From Pontibacter aquaedesilientis (lineage in GTDB: Bacteria; Bacteroidota; Bacteroidia; Cytophagales; Hymenobacteraceae): a stretch of 64,000 nucleotides of DNA. A program made the position numbers and the translations under genes. The stretch spans positions 124,001 through 188,000 of the forward strand of contig NZ_JACXAJ010000002.1 of NCBI RefSeq assembly GCF_014773225.1, in the 5' to 3' direction. Positions 17,440 to 26,938 of the stretch are shown here, piece by piece (the stretch's first letter is position 1; each line of letters starts with the position of its first letter). The notes beneath the pieces were generated by a model. The model was not told the DNA's origin, did not search any database, and saw only the letters and a program-made list of their open reading frames with translations.

Positions 17440-18063
17440 ATGTATACACACGAAAAGAAAGTCCTGACGCAGGGCAAGCCACTGGAACAGTCAGGCAAAG
17501 CAATCATCCTGATCCATGGGAGAGGAGCGACTGCCGCCAGCATACTGCCATTGGCGCATGAACTGGGTGCGGATGACTTCACATTGTACGCACCGCAGGC
17601 TACCAACAACACCTGGTATCCCTATAGCTTCATGGTACCCGTGGCACAAAACCAACCCGCGCTGGACTCGGCGCTGGCGTTAATCGACGAAACGGTGAAA
17701 AGCATAGAGGCCCAAGGTATAGCCAGCAAGGATATCTACCTGCTGGGCTTCTCGCAGGGTGCCTGCCTCACGGCTGAGTATGCCACCCGAAATGCCAGGC
17801 GCTATGGCGGTCTGCTCATCTTGACGGGTGGCCTGATCGGTCAGCAACTGGACACGGGCCACTATTCCGGAGATTTTGAAGGAACCCCGGTATTGATCAC
17901 AACCGGTGACCCGGACCCGCACGTGCCGGTAAGCCGTGTAGACGAAACCGTGCAGCAGATGGAAGGGAGGGGAGCCACCGTAACCCGCCAGGTATACCCG
18001 GGCAGACCGCATACCATTTTGGAGGAAGAACTGGCGCTGGCCCGGAAGGTACTGACTAGCTGA
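17440..18063 (+). CDS. Alpha/beta hydrolase, carboxylesterase/phospholipase family (MhqD-like)
   Basis: 207 residues. The oxyanion-side segment ILIHGRGATAASILPLAHEL is followed by the nucleophile elbow GFSQGACL (Ser). The acid lies near TTGDPDPHVPVSRVDE and the catalytic His near the C-terminus in GRPHTILEEEL. The size and motifs fit the small carboxylesterase family that includes MhqD. It is the last gene of the YceI/dioxygenase operon. It probably hydrolyses an ester or adduct formed during electrophile detoxification; the substrate is unknown. Confidence 0.9.
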   Translation: MYTHEKKVLTQGKPLEQSGKAIILIHGRGATAASILPLAHELGADDFTLYAPQATNNTWYPYSFMVPVAQNQPALDSALALIDETVKSIEAQGIASKDIYLLGFSQGACLTAEYATRNARRYGGLLILTGGLIGQQLDTGHYSGDFEGTPVLITTGDPDPHVPVSRVDETVQQMEGRGATVTRQVYPGRPHTILEEELALARKVLTS

Positions 18064-18083
18064 GGTATGATCTGATTGGAAAC

Positions 18084-18126
18084 AAAAAAGCTGAAAGCAC
18101 CGCTGTGGATCGCTTTCAGCTTTTTT
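18084..18126. terminator. Bidirectional terminator
   Basis: The stem AAAAAAGCTGAAAGC / GCTTTCAGCTTTTTT lies between the esterase and the convergent Ig-like protein gene, with A and T runs on both sides. Confidence 0.92.
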
Positions 18127-18200
18127 GTTTTAATGATTGACAGGTACGGACAGGAAGCTGCTGTGAAAAGTTGCCTGGCCCTTATTGGCCAGGTATAGCC

Positions 18201-19784
18201 TTAATTCTGACTCTCATACCCAAAATCCTTGAAGGTTTTGGAGATGTTCTCGTCGGAGGCCTTGTTCTTGTTTTTCCAGTTGGCGTCGAGTTCCAGGGCC
18301 ACCAAGCCTTTCAAATTCATAAGCGCCACGAAGTCGTCAGCGTCCTTTAAGAACTCCGGTTTGCGGCGCGACGATTTGAGGGCGTACTTCCGGGCAAACA
18401 CATCGCCCTTGGTCTGCAGTTCGTTCCGTTTCTCGATGATGTAGTTCAGACGTTCTACCAGGTCTTTGGTGGAGCGGCCGATTACCTCTGTCGCTTCCAG
18501 CGTGCCGATGGTCATAACGGTAGTGCCGCCAATGGTCGTGATTTTCTTGCTGGTGGCCGGCGTCTCCACAATCACGGGCGCGATACCGGTAATGGCACCC
18601 ATCGAGGCATTGGCCAGCGAGCGCCCTTTCTTGCCTTTGCGGGCACGGTTGTACTTCTTTTTGAGGTCCTTTTCGGTTTCCTTGAGTTGCTCCATCAGGT
18701 CCCAGGCACGTACCAGCGAAGCGCGGTATTCATTGTAAAGCTTCTGGTCCTTCTCGCCTTCATTCACGGCATTAAGGATGGTAAAAGACACGGTGCGTTC
18801 ATCGCGTTTGTTGGACTTGTCCAGCACAAAGAACGTGATGTCAAACGCCAGCGAGTCCAGGGGGTCGCGCACAAAGTCATAACCCGGCTTCCAGATAAAC
18901 TCATATTGCGAGGGCGTGTTCTTCACCAAGGCGCCTACCGGAACGGTGGGGTTGGTCGAAATGAAGCTGAACGAAGCAATGTCAGCCTCACCGTTCGGGT
19001 CGTAGATCTGAAATTTCAAATTGACGGTAGCGTCCTCCTTGTAGACAAAGCGCTTCTGGGACGGAATCATCTGCAAGCTAGGGGGCAGGTCCTGCTGCGT
19101 CACTTCCACTTTAAAAGAGCCTTTGGTGCGGGCCTTGGCAGGCTGGTCTTCTACGTAAAATTCTACTTTGAGTGGGTTGTTGCGCAGCCGGTTGAATTGC
19201 GTGAGCGAAGGCTTCCAGGTAAATTCGCCCTGAGCCGACAGCTTGGCGCCTTCCGGCATGCCATCAGGTATAGCCACGAACACAATCGGGTCATCGTCCT
19301 CATCTAGCACTGCCGACGACTCGATGGTGTAGGTGTTTTGAGCATTATAGCGAACGTAAAGTGGCTTGAGCTCCCCCACAACAGGCGGGCGATTCACGTG
19401 GGCTACCTTAAAGTCTATCACCTGGCTGGCGCTTTCTCCGCTGGCATGGCTGGCCTTGAAAATGATCTGCAAATTGCGCTCCTTGCTCAGGCGGTCTACA
19501 AAGTCGTAATTGGGGATCCACGAAAAGTGGCCCAGCGAATCGAACGAAATGCCCTCCACCATGCCTTGCGTAATGGCATAGGTATACAGGCTGTCGGTGC
19601 CGCCCGTTGCCTTCAGCGTAAACTCCAGCTTTTGCCCTTCCTTCAAGATGTTCCAGCCCGGCGTTTCAGGGAACGAAAGCTTCAGGGCAGGGCCTTTGGC
19701 CTTTTTCCTGGAAGAGGCATCCTGGGCAGTTACCTGGGTGATGAGCAGTAGAAAAACAGAAAAAAGAAGGAGACTCTTTCTCAT
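18201..19784 (-). CDS. Secreted protein with cadherin/Ig-like repeats and a helical C-terminus
   Basis: 527 residues counted from MRKSLLLFSVFLLLITQVTAQ, a clean signal peptide; a longer frame to 19877 would bury it behind 31 extra residues. Three cadherin-like putative-Ig repeats follow (about 45-350), each with the pattern PxGaxlsxxGxFxWxPxxdfvdr and linkers such as VNRPPVVGEL. After about residue 360 the sequence becomes charged and helical (LYNEYRASLVRAWDLMEQLKETEKDLKKKYNRARKGKKG). Its architecture is seen in Bacteroidota exported proteins of unknown function. There is no sorting tail, so it is probably periplasmic. It stands alone between terminators and is divergent from the galactoside operon. 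Confidence 0.8.
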   Translation of the reverse strand: MRKSLLLFSVFLLLITQVTAQDASSRKKAKGPALKLSFPETPGWNILKEGQKLEFTLKATGGTDSLYTYAITQGMVEGISFDSLGHFSWIPNYDFVDRLSKERNLQIIFKASHASGESASQVIDFKVAHVNRPPVVGELKPLYVRYNAQNTYTIESSAVLDEDDDPIVFVAIPDGMPEGAKLSAQGEFTWKPSLTQFNRLRNNPLKVEFYVEDQPAKARTKGSFKVEVTQQDLPPSLQMIPSQKRFVYKEDATVNLKFQIYDPNGEADIASFSFISTNPTVPVGALVKNTPSQYEFIWKPGYDFVRDPLDSLAFDITFFVLDKSNKRDERTVSFTILNAVNEGEKDQKLYNEYRASLVRAWDLMEQLKETEKDLKKKYNRARKGKKGRSLANASMGAITGIAPVIVETPATSKKITTIGGTTVMTIGTLEATEVIGRSTKDLVERLNYIIEKRNELQTKGDVFARKYALKSSRRKPEFLKDADDFVALMNLKGLVALELDANWKNKNKASDENISKTFKDFGYESQN

Positions 19785-20216
19785 AAAGAAACGGGATGCA
19801 CAATTCGGGTGAATAGAAGCCCCTAAATTAGTAAAGTATTGAGCGTTAAACAAAGTGGTTAAATTGCAAAACAGCAAAAAACCGCTTACGTAATGTGGCT
19901 AGCCGATGTTTAGCCATTGGTATAGTGTAAGTGTAGGGTTAAGAGGGCTATTTTTAGTGGGCTTGAATGAGGGTAACGCCTGTTGGCAATCGCCTTGCGC
20001 TTTAGGAATAAGCCCTGGTTTGGGGAAGCGGTACTAGTCTGAGGCTTTGCAAGGAACCGCCTGCAGTTTAACAGATATATTGTTACATTTACTGGTGGCT
20101 GTACTGGGCGGCATCCAAGTAGTTGGTTCAACCGTACTATCATCTCTCCAAACACCGGGGCTAAGCGTCTTGCATATTTTCTGACTACAGTCAGGTTGGC
20201 CGCTAAAAGAAGAAAC
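19785..20216. other. Divergent intergenic region, 432 bp
   Basis: No gene seen. The perfect inverted repeat CTGACT-AC-AGTCAG (20181-20194) ends 22 bp before the GH2 start codon and is a candidate operator or mRNA hairpin. A weaker GTTG-GTT-CAAC palindrome lies near 20123. Confidence 0.4.
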
Positions 20217-22637
20217 ATGCTGAAACATCTCCTATACCTTGTTCCCTTCACTTGCCTGCTATTGCTGGCAGGCTGCTCCGAAAAAATCAACGGAAAGGCA
20301 GCCACGAGCGGCACTCAGACGGAAACCGTGCAGAATTTTAACGAGGACTGGGGTTTTGTGCTGAACCTGGATACCAGTAATTTTCTGTCCAGACTGCCCG
20401 AGTTCGCCAGCGGCCAGACTTCCTGGGAACAAGTGACACTTCCGCATACCGCCCGTCTTGAGCCAATCCAAAAAAAAGAGCAACAATGGCAGGGCACGGC
20501 GCTCTACCGCAAACTGTTCAGCCTGCCCGTTACCGACAAAGGCAAGCACATCGCCATACAGTTTGAGGCGGCCATGCAAGTGGCCGATGTCTACCTTAAC
20601 GGCAAGCATGTGTTTCGGCACCTGGGCGGCTACCTGCCTTTTTATGTCGACATTTCGGACCAGGCCCGTTTTGGGGAGGAAAATGTGCTACTCGTTTTAT
20701 TAAACAATGAGGACAATCCTGTGGTGCCGCCCGGCAAACCCATCGCCGACCTCGACTTCAACTACTACAGTGGTCTATACCGCCATGTATACCTGATAAC
20801 CGAGGACAAACTGCACATCTCAAACGCCATTGCGGCAAACCGTGTGGCAGGCGGTGGCGTGCTGCTGCACTATGAAAACGTAAACTCCAAAAACGCCACA
20901 CTGCTGGTGCAGACGGAGATAAAAAACGACCACACCGAGCAGCGGGAAGGCCAGGTGCGTCTGGTGCTTTCAGACAAGGACGGCCAAAAAGTGGGTGAAT
21001 CGCTCTCCGAACCGATTTCTGTAGCATCCAATCAGTACGGTACTTTCCGGCAGCAGATAGACATCACGAATCCCCGGCTTTGGTCGCCGGACCAGCCATA
21101 CCTTTATACCTTGTCAGTTGAGTTGCTGCGGGATGGGCAGGTGTTGGAGCGACAGCAGATTAAAACCGGCGTCCGGACAATCCGGTTTGCGGCAGACGGT
21201 TTTTACCTGAACGGCGAGAAGCTATACCTGCGTGGCACCAACCGTCACCAGGAATACCCCTACCTGGGCTACGCCCTGTCGGACAACGCCAACTACCGTG
21301 ATGCCTGGAAGATCAAAGAAGCGGGGTTCAACTTCGTGCGCCTGTCGCACTACCCGCAGTCTCCCGCCTTTATGAAAGCCTGCGATGAACTGGGGCTGCT
21401 GGTGATGGACGCGATACCTGGCTGGCAGTTCTTCGGCAACGAGGAATTTCAGAAAAACAGTCTGCAGGATGTGCGCGACATGGTGCGCCGCAACCGCAAC
21501 CATCCCTCCATTATCTTATGGGAGGCCTCTCTGAATGAGTCCGCCATGACCAAAGAGTTTATGCAGAAAGCGCACGATGCCGTGCATGAAGAACTTCCTT
21601 TCGGCGAAACCTATACCTGTGGTTGGCTCGATGAGGTATACGATGGGTTCATACCTGCCCGCCAGCATGGCAAGGCACCTCATTATTGGAACAAGTATGA
21701 TAAGGGCAAGCCGCTTTTGATAGCGGAGTATGGCGATTGGGAGTACTATGCCCAGAATGCCGGTTTTAACCAGAAAGAGTTTGCCAACCTGAAAGAAGAG
21801 GAACGTACCTCACGGCAGTTGCGCGGTGCCGGTCAGAAACGCCTGTTGCAACAAGCCCTCAACTACCAGGAGGCGCACAACAGCAACCTGCAGGGGCCGG
21901 CCGTGGGCGATGCCAACTGGCTGATGTTTGACTACAAGCGGGGCTACGCCGACGACATCGAGTCTTCCGGCATCATGGACATTGTGCGTCTGCCCAAATT
22001 CGCCTATTACTTTTACCAGAGCCAATCTGGGCCCGACCTCCGGGACCAGGCTACTTTCCATAAGCCCATGGTATTTATCGCCAATTACTGGAACGATCCG
22101 GAACAGAAAACAGTGAAGGTATACAGCAACTGCGACGAAGTGGAGCTCCTGCTGAACGGAAAGGTAATTGCCCGTCAGAAACCGGATAAGGATGCGAATG
22201 CCACACACCTGACCCATCCGCCCTTCACGTTCGTGGTGCCACAATATGCCCCGGGCACACTTACCGCCAAAGCCTACATCGGCAATCGCCAGGTGGTGCA
22301 GGCAGAGCAAAGAACGCCCGGTAAACCTGCTAAACTCATACTTCAAATTGATAGGAGCGGCAAAGAATTACAGGCCGGTCAAAACGATATTGTATTTGTG
22401 TACGCCAGCATCACGGACAGAAACGGAACAGTTGTACCGGATGCCATGCACAATGTGACATTCAGCGTGGAAGGGGATGCGGAAATAGTGGGAGAACAGC
22501 TCGTTCAGGCAGAGGCAGGTATAGCGGCCATTGTGTTAAAAGCCGGGAAAAACGCCGGCACCATCCGGGTACGGGCACAGGCCGATGGCATGAAAGCGGG
22601 AAGCTATACCTTGAAATCGGTTCCGAAAGAAAAGTAA
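20217..22637 (+). CDS. Glycoside hydrolase family 2 lipoprotein, probable beta-galactosidase
   Basis: 806 residues. The lipoprotein signal MLKHLLYLVPFTCLLLLAGC places it in the periplasm or on the surface. The GH2 order is visible: jelly-roll sugar-binding domain (about 40-220), Ig-like domain (to about 320), then the TIM barrel with GTNRHQEYPYLGYA, the acid/base Glu in WEASLNES (E441) and the nucleophile Glu in LLIAEYGDWEYY (E504). A DUF4982-like domain and an Ig-like C-terminal domain follow (about 610-806). It is the first gene of an operon with galK, galT and a sugar/Na+ symporter, so it probably releases galactose from beta-galactosides. Confidence 0.92.
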   Translation: MLKHLLYLVPFTCLLLLAGCSEKINGKAATSGTQTETVQNFNEDWGFVLNLDTSNFLSRLPEFASGQTSWEQVTLPHTARLEPIQKKEQQWQGTALYRKLFSLPVTDKGKHIAIQFEAAMQVADVYLNGKHVFRHLGGYLPFYVDISDQARFGEENVLLVLLNNEDNPVVPPGKPIADLDFNYYSGLYRHVYLITEDKLHISNAIAANRVAGGGVLLHYENVNSKNATLLVQTEIKNDHTEQREGQVRLVLSDKDGQKVGESLSEPISVASNQYGTFRQQIDITNPRLWSPDQPYLYTLSVELLRDGQVLERQQIKTGVRTIRFAADGFYLNGEKLYLRGTNRHQEYPYLGYALSDNANYRDAWKIKEAGFNFVRLSHYPQSPAFMKACDELGLLVMDAIPGWQFFGNEEFQKNSLQDVRDMVRRNRNHPSIILWEASLNESAMTKEFMQKAHDAVHEELPFGETYTCGWLDEVYDGFIPARQHGKAPHYWNKYDKGKPLLIAEYGDWEYYAQNAGFNQKEFANLKEEERTSRQLRGAGQKRLLQQALNYQEAHNSNLQGPAVGDANWLMFDYKRGYADDIESSGIMDIVRLPKFAYYFYQSQSGPDLRDQATFHKPMVFIANYWNDPEQKTVKVYSNCDEVELLLNGKVIARQKPDKDANATHLTHPPFTFVVPQYAPGTLTAKAYIGNRQVVQAEQRTPGKPAKLILQIDRSGKELQAGQNDIVFVYASITDRNGTVVPDAMHNVTFSVEGDAEIVGEQLVQAEAGIAAIVLKAGKNAGTIRVRAQADGMKAGSYTLKSVPKEK

Positions 22638-22661
22638 GAAGAACACTTTGCACAACTCAAG

Positions 22662-23816
22662 ATGCTACAAGAGATAAAAGATAAGTTTAAGGCTTTGTAC
22701 AGTCAGGAGCCGGTCGTGGTGCGATCGCCGGGGCGGGTGAACCTGATTGGCGAGCACACCGATTACAACGACGGGTTTGTATTGCCAGCCGCTATCAACA
22801 AGGAGATATACTTTGCTGTGGCATCCAACCAGACCAACACCTTCCGGGCCTATGCTTATGACCTGCAGCAAGAGGCAGAGTTTGACCTGAACCAGGTACA
22901 GCCCTCCGACAGCAGTTGGGCCAACTACCTACTGGGCGTTGTGGCGCAGCTGCAAAAAGCCAACTTCGACGTAAAGGGCTTCGATCTGGTGTATGGCGGC
23001 AACATTCCGATCGGGGCAGGACTTTCTTCATCGGCGGCCGTAGAGTGCGGCCTGGCTTATGCGCTCAATCATATCTTCGGGTTTGCTATACCTAAGTTTG
23101 ATCTGGTGAAGATGGCGCAGCAGGCGGAGCACGAGTACGCTGGCGTGAAGTGCGGCATCATGGACCAGTTCGCCAGCATGTACGGTCGGCAGGACTACGC
23201 CGTGAAGCTTGACTGCCGCTCGCTCGATTTTGACTACTACCACCTCGAGATGGCCGACTATCGCATTGTGCTTTGCGACACACAGGTGAAGCATAACCTG
23301 GCGTCTTCTGAGTATAACACCCGGCGGCAGGAGTGTGAGGCAGGCGTAGCCCATCTGCAGCGGCACTATCCGGAGGTGAAAAGCCTGCGCGACGTAACCG
23401 TGGCCATGCTGGAGCAGCACCAGGAGGAGTTTGAGTCTACCGTTTACAAGCGATGCACCTATGTGGTGCATGAGAACATCCGGGTAGAGGAAGCCTGCCG
23501 GGCATTGGAACAAGGCGACATGAAAACCTTTGGCGAAAAAATGTATGCCTCGCATCGGGGCCTGCAGCACAACTACGAAGTGAGCTGCGAAGAGCTGGAT
23601 TTTCTGGTGGACCAGGCAAAAGATATGGATGCGGTGCTGGGTGCCCGCATGATGGGCGGAGGCTTTGGCGGCTGCACCATCAACCTTGTGCAACTTGATG
23701 CGCTGGATACTTTTACCCAGCAAATGGAAGAGGCCTACAAACTGCAGTTTGGTATCCACCTCAAAACCTATGTAGCCGAGATTGTGGATGGCAGCAGCCT
23801 GGTGGAGCCGAGCTAA
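22662..23816 (+). CDS. galK: Galactokinase (GHMP family)
   Basis: Phosphorylates galactose to galactose 1-phosphate, first step of the Leloir pathway. The three GHMP motifs are present: the galactokinase signature GRVNLIGEHTDYNDGFVLP near residue 26, the ATP loop GAGLSSSAAVECGLAYAL, and GGGFGGCTINLV near the C-terminus. The catalytic Asp is in YAGVKCGIMDQFASM. At 384 residues it is the standard length. It sits 24 bp after the GH2 gene and 51 bp before galT, in one operon. Confidence 0.97.
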   Translation: MLQEIKDKFKALYSQEPVVVRSPGRVNLIGEHTDYNDGFVLPAAINKEIYFAVASNQTNTFRAYAYDLQQEAEFDLNQVQPSDSSWANYLLGVVAQLQKANFDVKGFDLVYGGNIPIGAGLSSSAAVECGLAYALNHIFGFAIPKFDLVKMAQQAEHEYAGVKCGIMDQFASMYGRQDYAVKLDCRSLDFDYYHLEMADYRIVLCDTQVKHNLASSEYNTRRQECEAGVAHLQRHYPEVKSLRDVTVAMLEQHQEEFESTVYKRCTYVVHENIRVEEACRALEQGDMKTFGEKMYASHRGLQHNYEVSCEELDFLVDQAKDMDAVLGARMMGGGFGGCTINLVQLDALDTFTQQMEEAYKLQFGIHLKTYVAEIVDGSSLVEPS

Positions 23817-23867
23817 CGATTACATGACAACGCCCTGCCGGGCATCACCTTTATTTACAGTATACCC

Positions 23868-24893
23868 ATGCCTACTTTTGATTTAGCAGAACACCCGCAC
23901 CGCAGGTATAACCCGCTCACCGGCGAGTGGGTGCTGGTCTCGCCGCACCGGTCCAAGCGACCCTGGCAAGGCCAGCAGGAAGAAACGGTTTGCGATGAAC
24001 GCCTGGCTTACGACGAAACCTGCTACCTATGCCCTACCAATACCCGAGCCAACGGCGAACAGAACCCGGATTACCCCGCTACCTATGTGTTTGATAACGA
24101 TTTCGGGGCACTGCAGGAAGCTACGCCAGTTGGGTCTTTTGAGAAAGGGGGTCTGATTCGGGCAGAGAGTGAGCGGGGCATCTGCCGCGTCATCTGCTTC
24201 TCGCCGCGCCACGACCTCACGCTGGCCGACATGGAAGTAGCTGACATCCGCAAAGTAGTAGACCTGTGGCAGCAGCAGTACCTCGAATTGGGCAGCCTGG
24301 ACTTTATCCGTTACGTGCAGATATTCGAGAACAAAGGCGCTATCATGGGCTGCAGCAACCCGCACCCGCACGGACAGATCTGGGCACAGAGCACTGTACC
24401 TGTAGAGCCTGCCAAGGAAACAAAACAACAGGAGGCCTACTTCGAAGTGAACCGGCGCAGCCTTTTGCAGGATTATCTGACTCTGGAACTGGAGGAAAAG
24501 TCCCGGGTTATCAGCGAGAATGACCACTTCGTGGCGCTGGTGCCTTTCTGGGCGGTCTGGCCTTTCGAAACTATAATTATCAGCAAACGGCACTTTCAGC
24601 ACATCGGGCAGATGGACGAAGCCGAGAAAGACGCTTATAGCCACATAATAAAATCGGTTACCACGACCTACGACCGGGTGTTTGGTGTGTCCTTCCCTTA
24701 CTCATCGGGCATCCACCAAAGCCCTACTGACGGGCAGGACTATCCGGGCTGGCACTTCCACATGCACTTTTACCCGCCACTGCTGCGCTCGGCCACTGTC
24801 AAAAAGTTTATGGTAGGCTACGAGATGATGGGCAATCCGCAGCGGGACATCACGCCCGAAGCGGCTGCTGACCTGCTGCGAAGCCTGTTGTAA
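23868..24893 (+). CDS. galT: UDP-glucose-hexose-1-phosphate uridylyltransferase
   Basis: Exchanges UMP between UDP-glucose and galactose 1-phosphate. The catalytic HPH triplet is in [13 protein letters not shown] (residues 166-168), and the N-terminal segment [23 protein letters not shown] and C-terminal [11 protein letters not shown]...[14 protein letters not shown] carry the other conserved His and zinc-site positions. 341 residues, as expected. galE and galM are not in the window, so the remaining pathway steps are encoded elsewhere. Confidence 0.97.
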   Translation: MPTFDLAEHPHRRYNPLTGEWVLVSPHRSKRPWQGQQEETVCDERLAYDETCYLCPTNTRANGEQNPDYPATYVFDNDFGALQEATPVGSFEKGGLIRAESERGICRVICFSPRHDLTLADMEVADIRKVVDLWQQQYLELGSLDFIRYVQIFENKGAIMGCSNPHPHGQIWAQSTVPVEPAKETKQQEAYFEVNRRSLLQDYLTLELEEKSRVISENDHFVALVPFWAVWPFETIIISKRHFQHIGQMDEAEKDAYSHIIKSVTTTYDRVFGVSFPYSSGIHQSPTDGQDYPGWHFHMHFYPPLLRSATVKKFMVGYEMMGNPQRDITPEAAADLLRSLL

Positions 24894-24960
24894 GCCAATC
24901 AGCGCCTCAGTAAATTAGCCTTCTTGAAATAAGTGAGGTGCTTTTTGCCTTTAATCAAAA

Positions 24961-24977
24961 CTAATATTATATATTAG
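24961..24977. promoter_or_regulatory. 17-bp inverted repeat upstream of the symporter gene
   Basis: CTAATAT-TAT-ATATTAG is perfect on both sides of a 3-bp centre and lies 20 bp before the symporter start codon. It could be an operator or part of an internal promoter. Confidence 0.4.
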
Positions 24978-24997
24978 CTATCCTAAATCATTATGCG

Positions 24998-26575
24998 ATG
25001 AATTTTTCTACTCTCGATTTCGCCATTTTTATTGGCTATTGTGTGCTCATCATTGCGGTTGGTATCTGGGTGTCCCGCGAAAAGAAAGGACACATCAAAA
25101 ACTCAACCGACTACTTTTTGGCAAGTAAGTCCCTGCCTTGGTGGGCGATAGGGGCCTCCCTGATTGCCTCCAATATCTCGGCGGAGCAGTTTATCGGTAT
25201 GTCCGGCTCTGGTTTCGCTATTGGTTTGGGTATAGCCAGTTACGAATTTATGGCGGCGGCTACTCTTATCATCGTGGCCAAGTTCTTCCTGCCGATCTAC
25301 ATCAAAGAGGGTATTTTCACAATGCCGCAGTTCCTGAAGTTGCGCTACGATGACCGTATCCGCACGAGCTTGGCTATTTTCTGGATCATGCTCTACATTT
25401 TCGTGAACCTCACTACGGTGCTATACCTGTCGGCCTTGGCCCTGAGTGTGGTATTTGGTGTCAGTACCATGTGGGCGATCATAGGCCTGGCCGTAGTGGC
25501 CGTTTCCTACTCGATTTATGGTGGTCTGAAGGCGGTGGCCTGGACAGACGTAATCCAAGTGGTGTTCCTGATCATGGGTGGTCTTGTTACCACTTTCCTG
25601 GCACTTGACGCGGTAAGCGGCGGTGACGGTGCCCTGAAAGGGATGGGCATGCTACTGGAAAAAGCGCCCGAGAAGTTTGACATGATTCTGTCAGAGGAGA
25701 ACCCATTCTATAAAGACCTGCCGGGTATGACGGTACTTTTTGGTGGTATGTGGATCGCCAACATCAGCTACTGGGGCTTTAACCAGTACATTGTGCAGCG
25801 TGCCCTGGCTGCTAAGAGCCTGAAAGAAGTACAGTGGGGCCTGGTGTTTGCCGCCTTCCTGAAACTGCTTATTCCGTTGGTAGTGGTAATCCCAGGTATA
25901 GCCGCCTTTGCGCTTAACGCCGAGATCAGCCGTTATGACGAGGCGTACCCTTGGTTGCTCAGCAACCTGGTGCCAACCGGACTGAAAGGCCTGGCCTTTG
26001 CGGCACTGATGGCGGCGGCATTGTCCTCGCTCAGCTCCATGATGAACTCGACAGCGACCATCTTTACAATGGATATTTACAAAGCGCACCTGAAGCCAGA
26101 TGCCAACGAGAAGCAACTTGTAATCATTGGTCGATTGGTTAGTTTGGTAGCAATCATTATTGCAGTGGTGGTGGCAGAACCACTCTTGGGTGGCGAGGAG
26201 CAGATCTTCCAGTTCATTCAGAAATACACCGGCTATGTGAGCCCTGGTATTGTGGTGCTGTTTGTGTTCGGTCTGTTCTGGAAAAAAGCGACCTCCAATG
26301 CGGCCCTTGCCACGGCTATCGCTTCGGTGCCATTCAGTATCATCATCGACCAGTTATTCCCGGCCATGCCGTTCCTAGATCAGATGGGGCTCGTGTTCTT
26401 GTTGCTGGCTACCCTGATGGTGGTGTATTCGCTCTATGAGAACAAGGCACGGGGCATCATCCCGGCAAACCCGATCCAATACGAAAAAAGCCTGTTCAAG
26501 ACCGATATGATTTTCAACGTGGCCTCTTTCGCTATCGTGCTGGCTTTGGGAGCTGTGTACATTATCTTCTGGTAA
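24998..26575 (+). CDS. Sodium/sugar symporter (SSS family, SGLT-like)
   Basis: 525 residues with about 13-14 hydrophobic helices. It closely follows the bacterial SGLT pattern: STDYFLASKSLPWWAIGASLIASNISAEQFIGMSGSGFA, a conserved second helix region, then MWIANISYWGFNQYIVQRALAAKSLKE and FAALMAAALSSLSSMMNSTATIFTMDIY, which contains the sodium-site Ser/Ala region. The best studied relative is the Na+/galactose transporter of Vibrio. Its place behind galT supports galactose as the substrate. It is the last gene of the operon, with a terminator after it. Confidence 0.94.
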   Translation: MNFSTLDFAIFIGYCVLIIAVGIWVSREKKGHIKNSTDYFLASKSLPWWAIGASLIASNISAEQFIGMSGSGFAIGLGIASYEFMAAATLIIVAKFFLPIYIKEGIFTMPQFLKLRYDDRIRTSLAIFWIMLYIFVNLTTVLYLSALALSVVFGVSTMWAIIGLAVVAVSYSIYGGLKAVAWTDVIQVVFLIMGGLVTTFLALDAVSGGDGALKGMGMLLEKAPEKFDMILSEENPFYKDLPGMTVLFGGMWIANISYWGFNQYIVQRALAAKSLKEVQWGLVFAAFLKLLIPLVVVIPGIAAFALNAEISRYDEAYPWLLSNLVPTGLKGLAFAALMAAALSSLSSMMNSTATIFTMDIYKAHLKPDANEKQLVIIGRLVSLVAIIIAVVVAEPLLGGEEQIFQFIQKYTGYVSPGIVVLFVFGLFWKKATSNAALATAIASVPFSIIIDQLFPAMPFLDQMGLVFLLLATLMVVYSLYENKARGIIPANPIQYEKSLFKTDMIFNVASFAIVLALGAVYIIFW

Positions 26576-26600
26576 AATTCTTAATCAATCAGACTGTCTG

Positions 26601-26636
26601 AAAAGGCAGGTATGGCATCCGCTATACCTGCCTTTT
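26601..26636 (+). terminator. Terminator built from the AGGTATA word
   Basis: The 13-bp stem AAAAGGCAGGTAT / ATACCTGCCTTTT has a 10-nt loop and a T-run. Its right arm carries TATACCT, the window-wide over-represented word; the left arm reads AGGTATG, one base off. Confidence 0.9.
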
Positions 26637-26681
26637 TGTTTATGGGTAATTATCAGTTTGATAATTTAGAGGCTTTTGAAA

Positions 26682-26717
26682 TGCGTTTTTTTGCGGATTT
26701 AATAAAATAGTGTGCAT
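26682..26717. promoter_or_regulatory. Putative shared operator, copy 1 (upstream of the NamZ-like gene)
   Basis: TGCGTTTTTTTGCGG at 26682-26696 is followed by an AAAATAGTGTGCA right half. It resembles the elements at 28522-28560 and 36776-36810 (TGCGTGTTTTTGC plus a partly complementary A-rich arm). All three lie upstream of genes in the peptidoglycan locus. This is the weakest of the three. Confidence 0.35.
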
Positions 26718-26938
26718 AAAATTTGGTTTTAAGAACTAAAATTGAGTTACTTAGTGTAGAGAAACGCAAGTATCGGCATATGGCAACCAAATGAATGCGC
26801 CTTTATGCTTTTATGAGTTTCTGAATCGGCCACCAAATAGCCGTAGGCGTCAGGTAGGAAGCAGGGGAGGATGGAGAACGCAAATCGAGCACGGCAAGCA
26901 GAAGCCAGGTTGTCGAACTATAATGTAATTGATAGACC

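Noticed and set aside
16487-17503. 338-codon minus-strand frame across the dioxygenase gene
   Set aside because: Shadow of the VOC dioxygenase; also runs into the esterase gene and has no motif.
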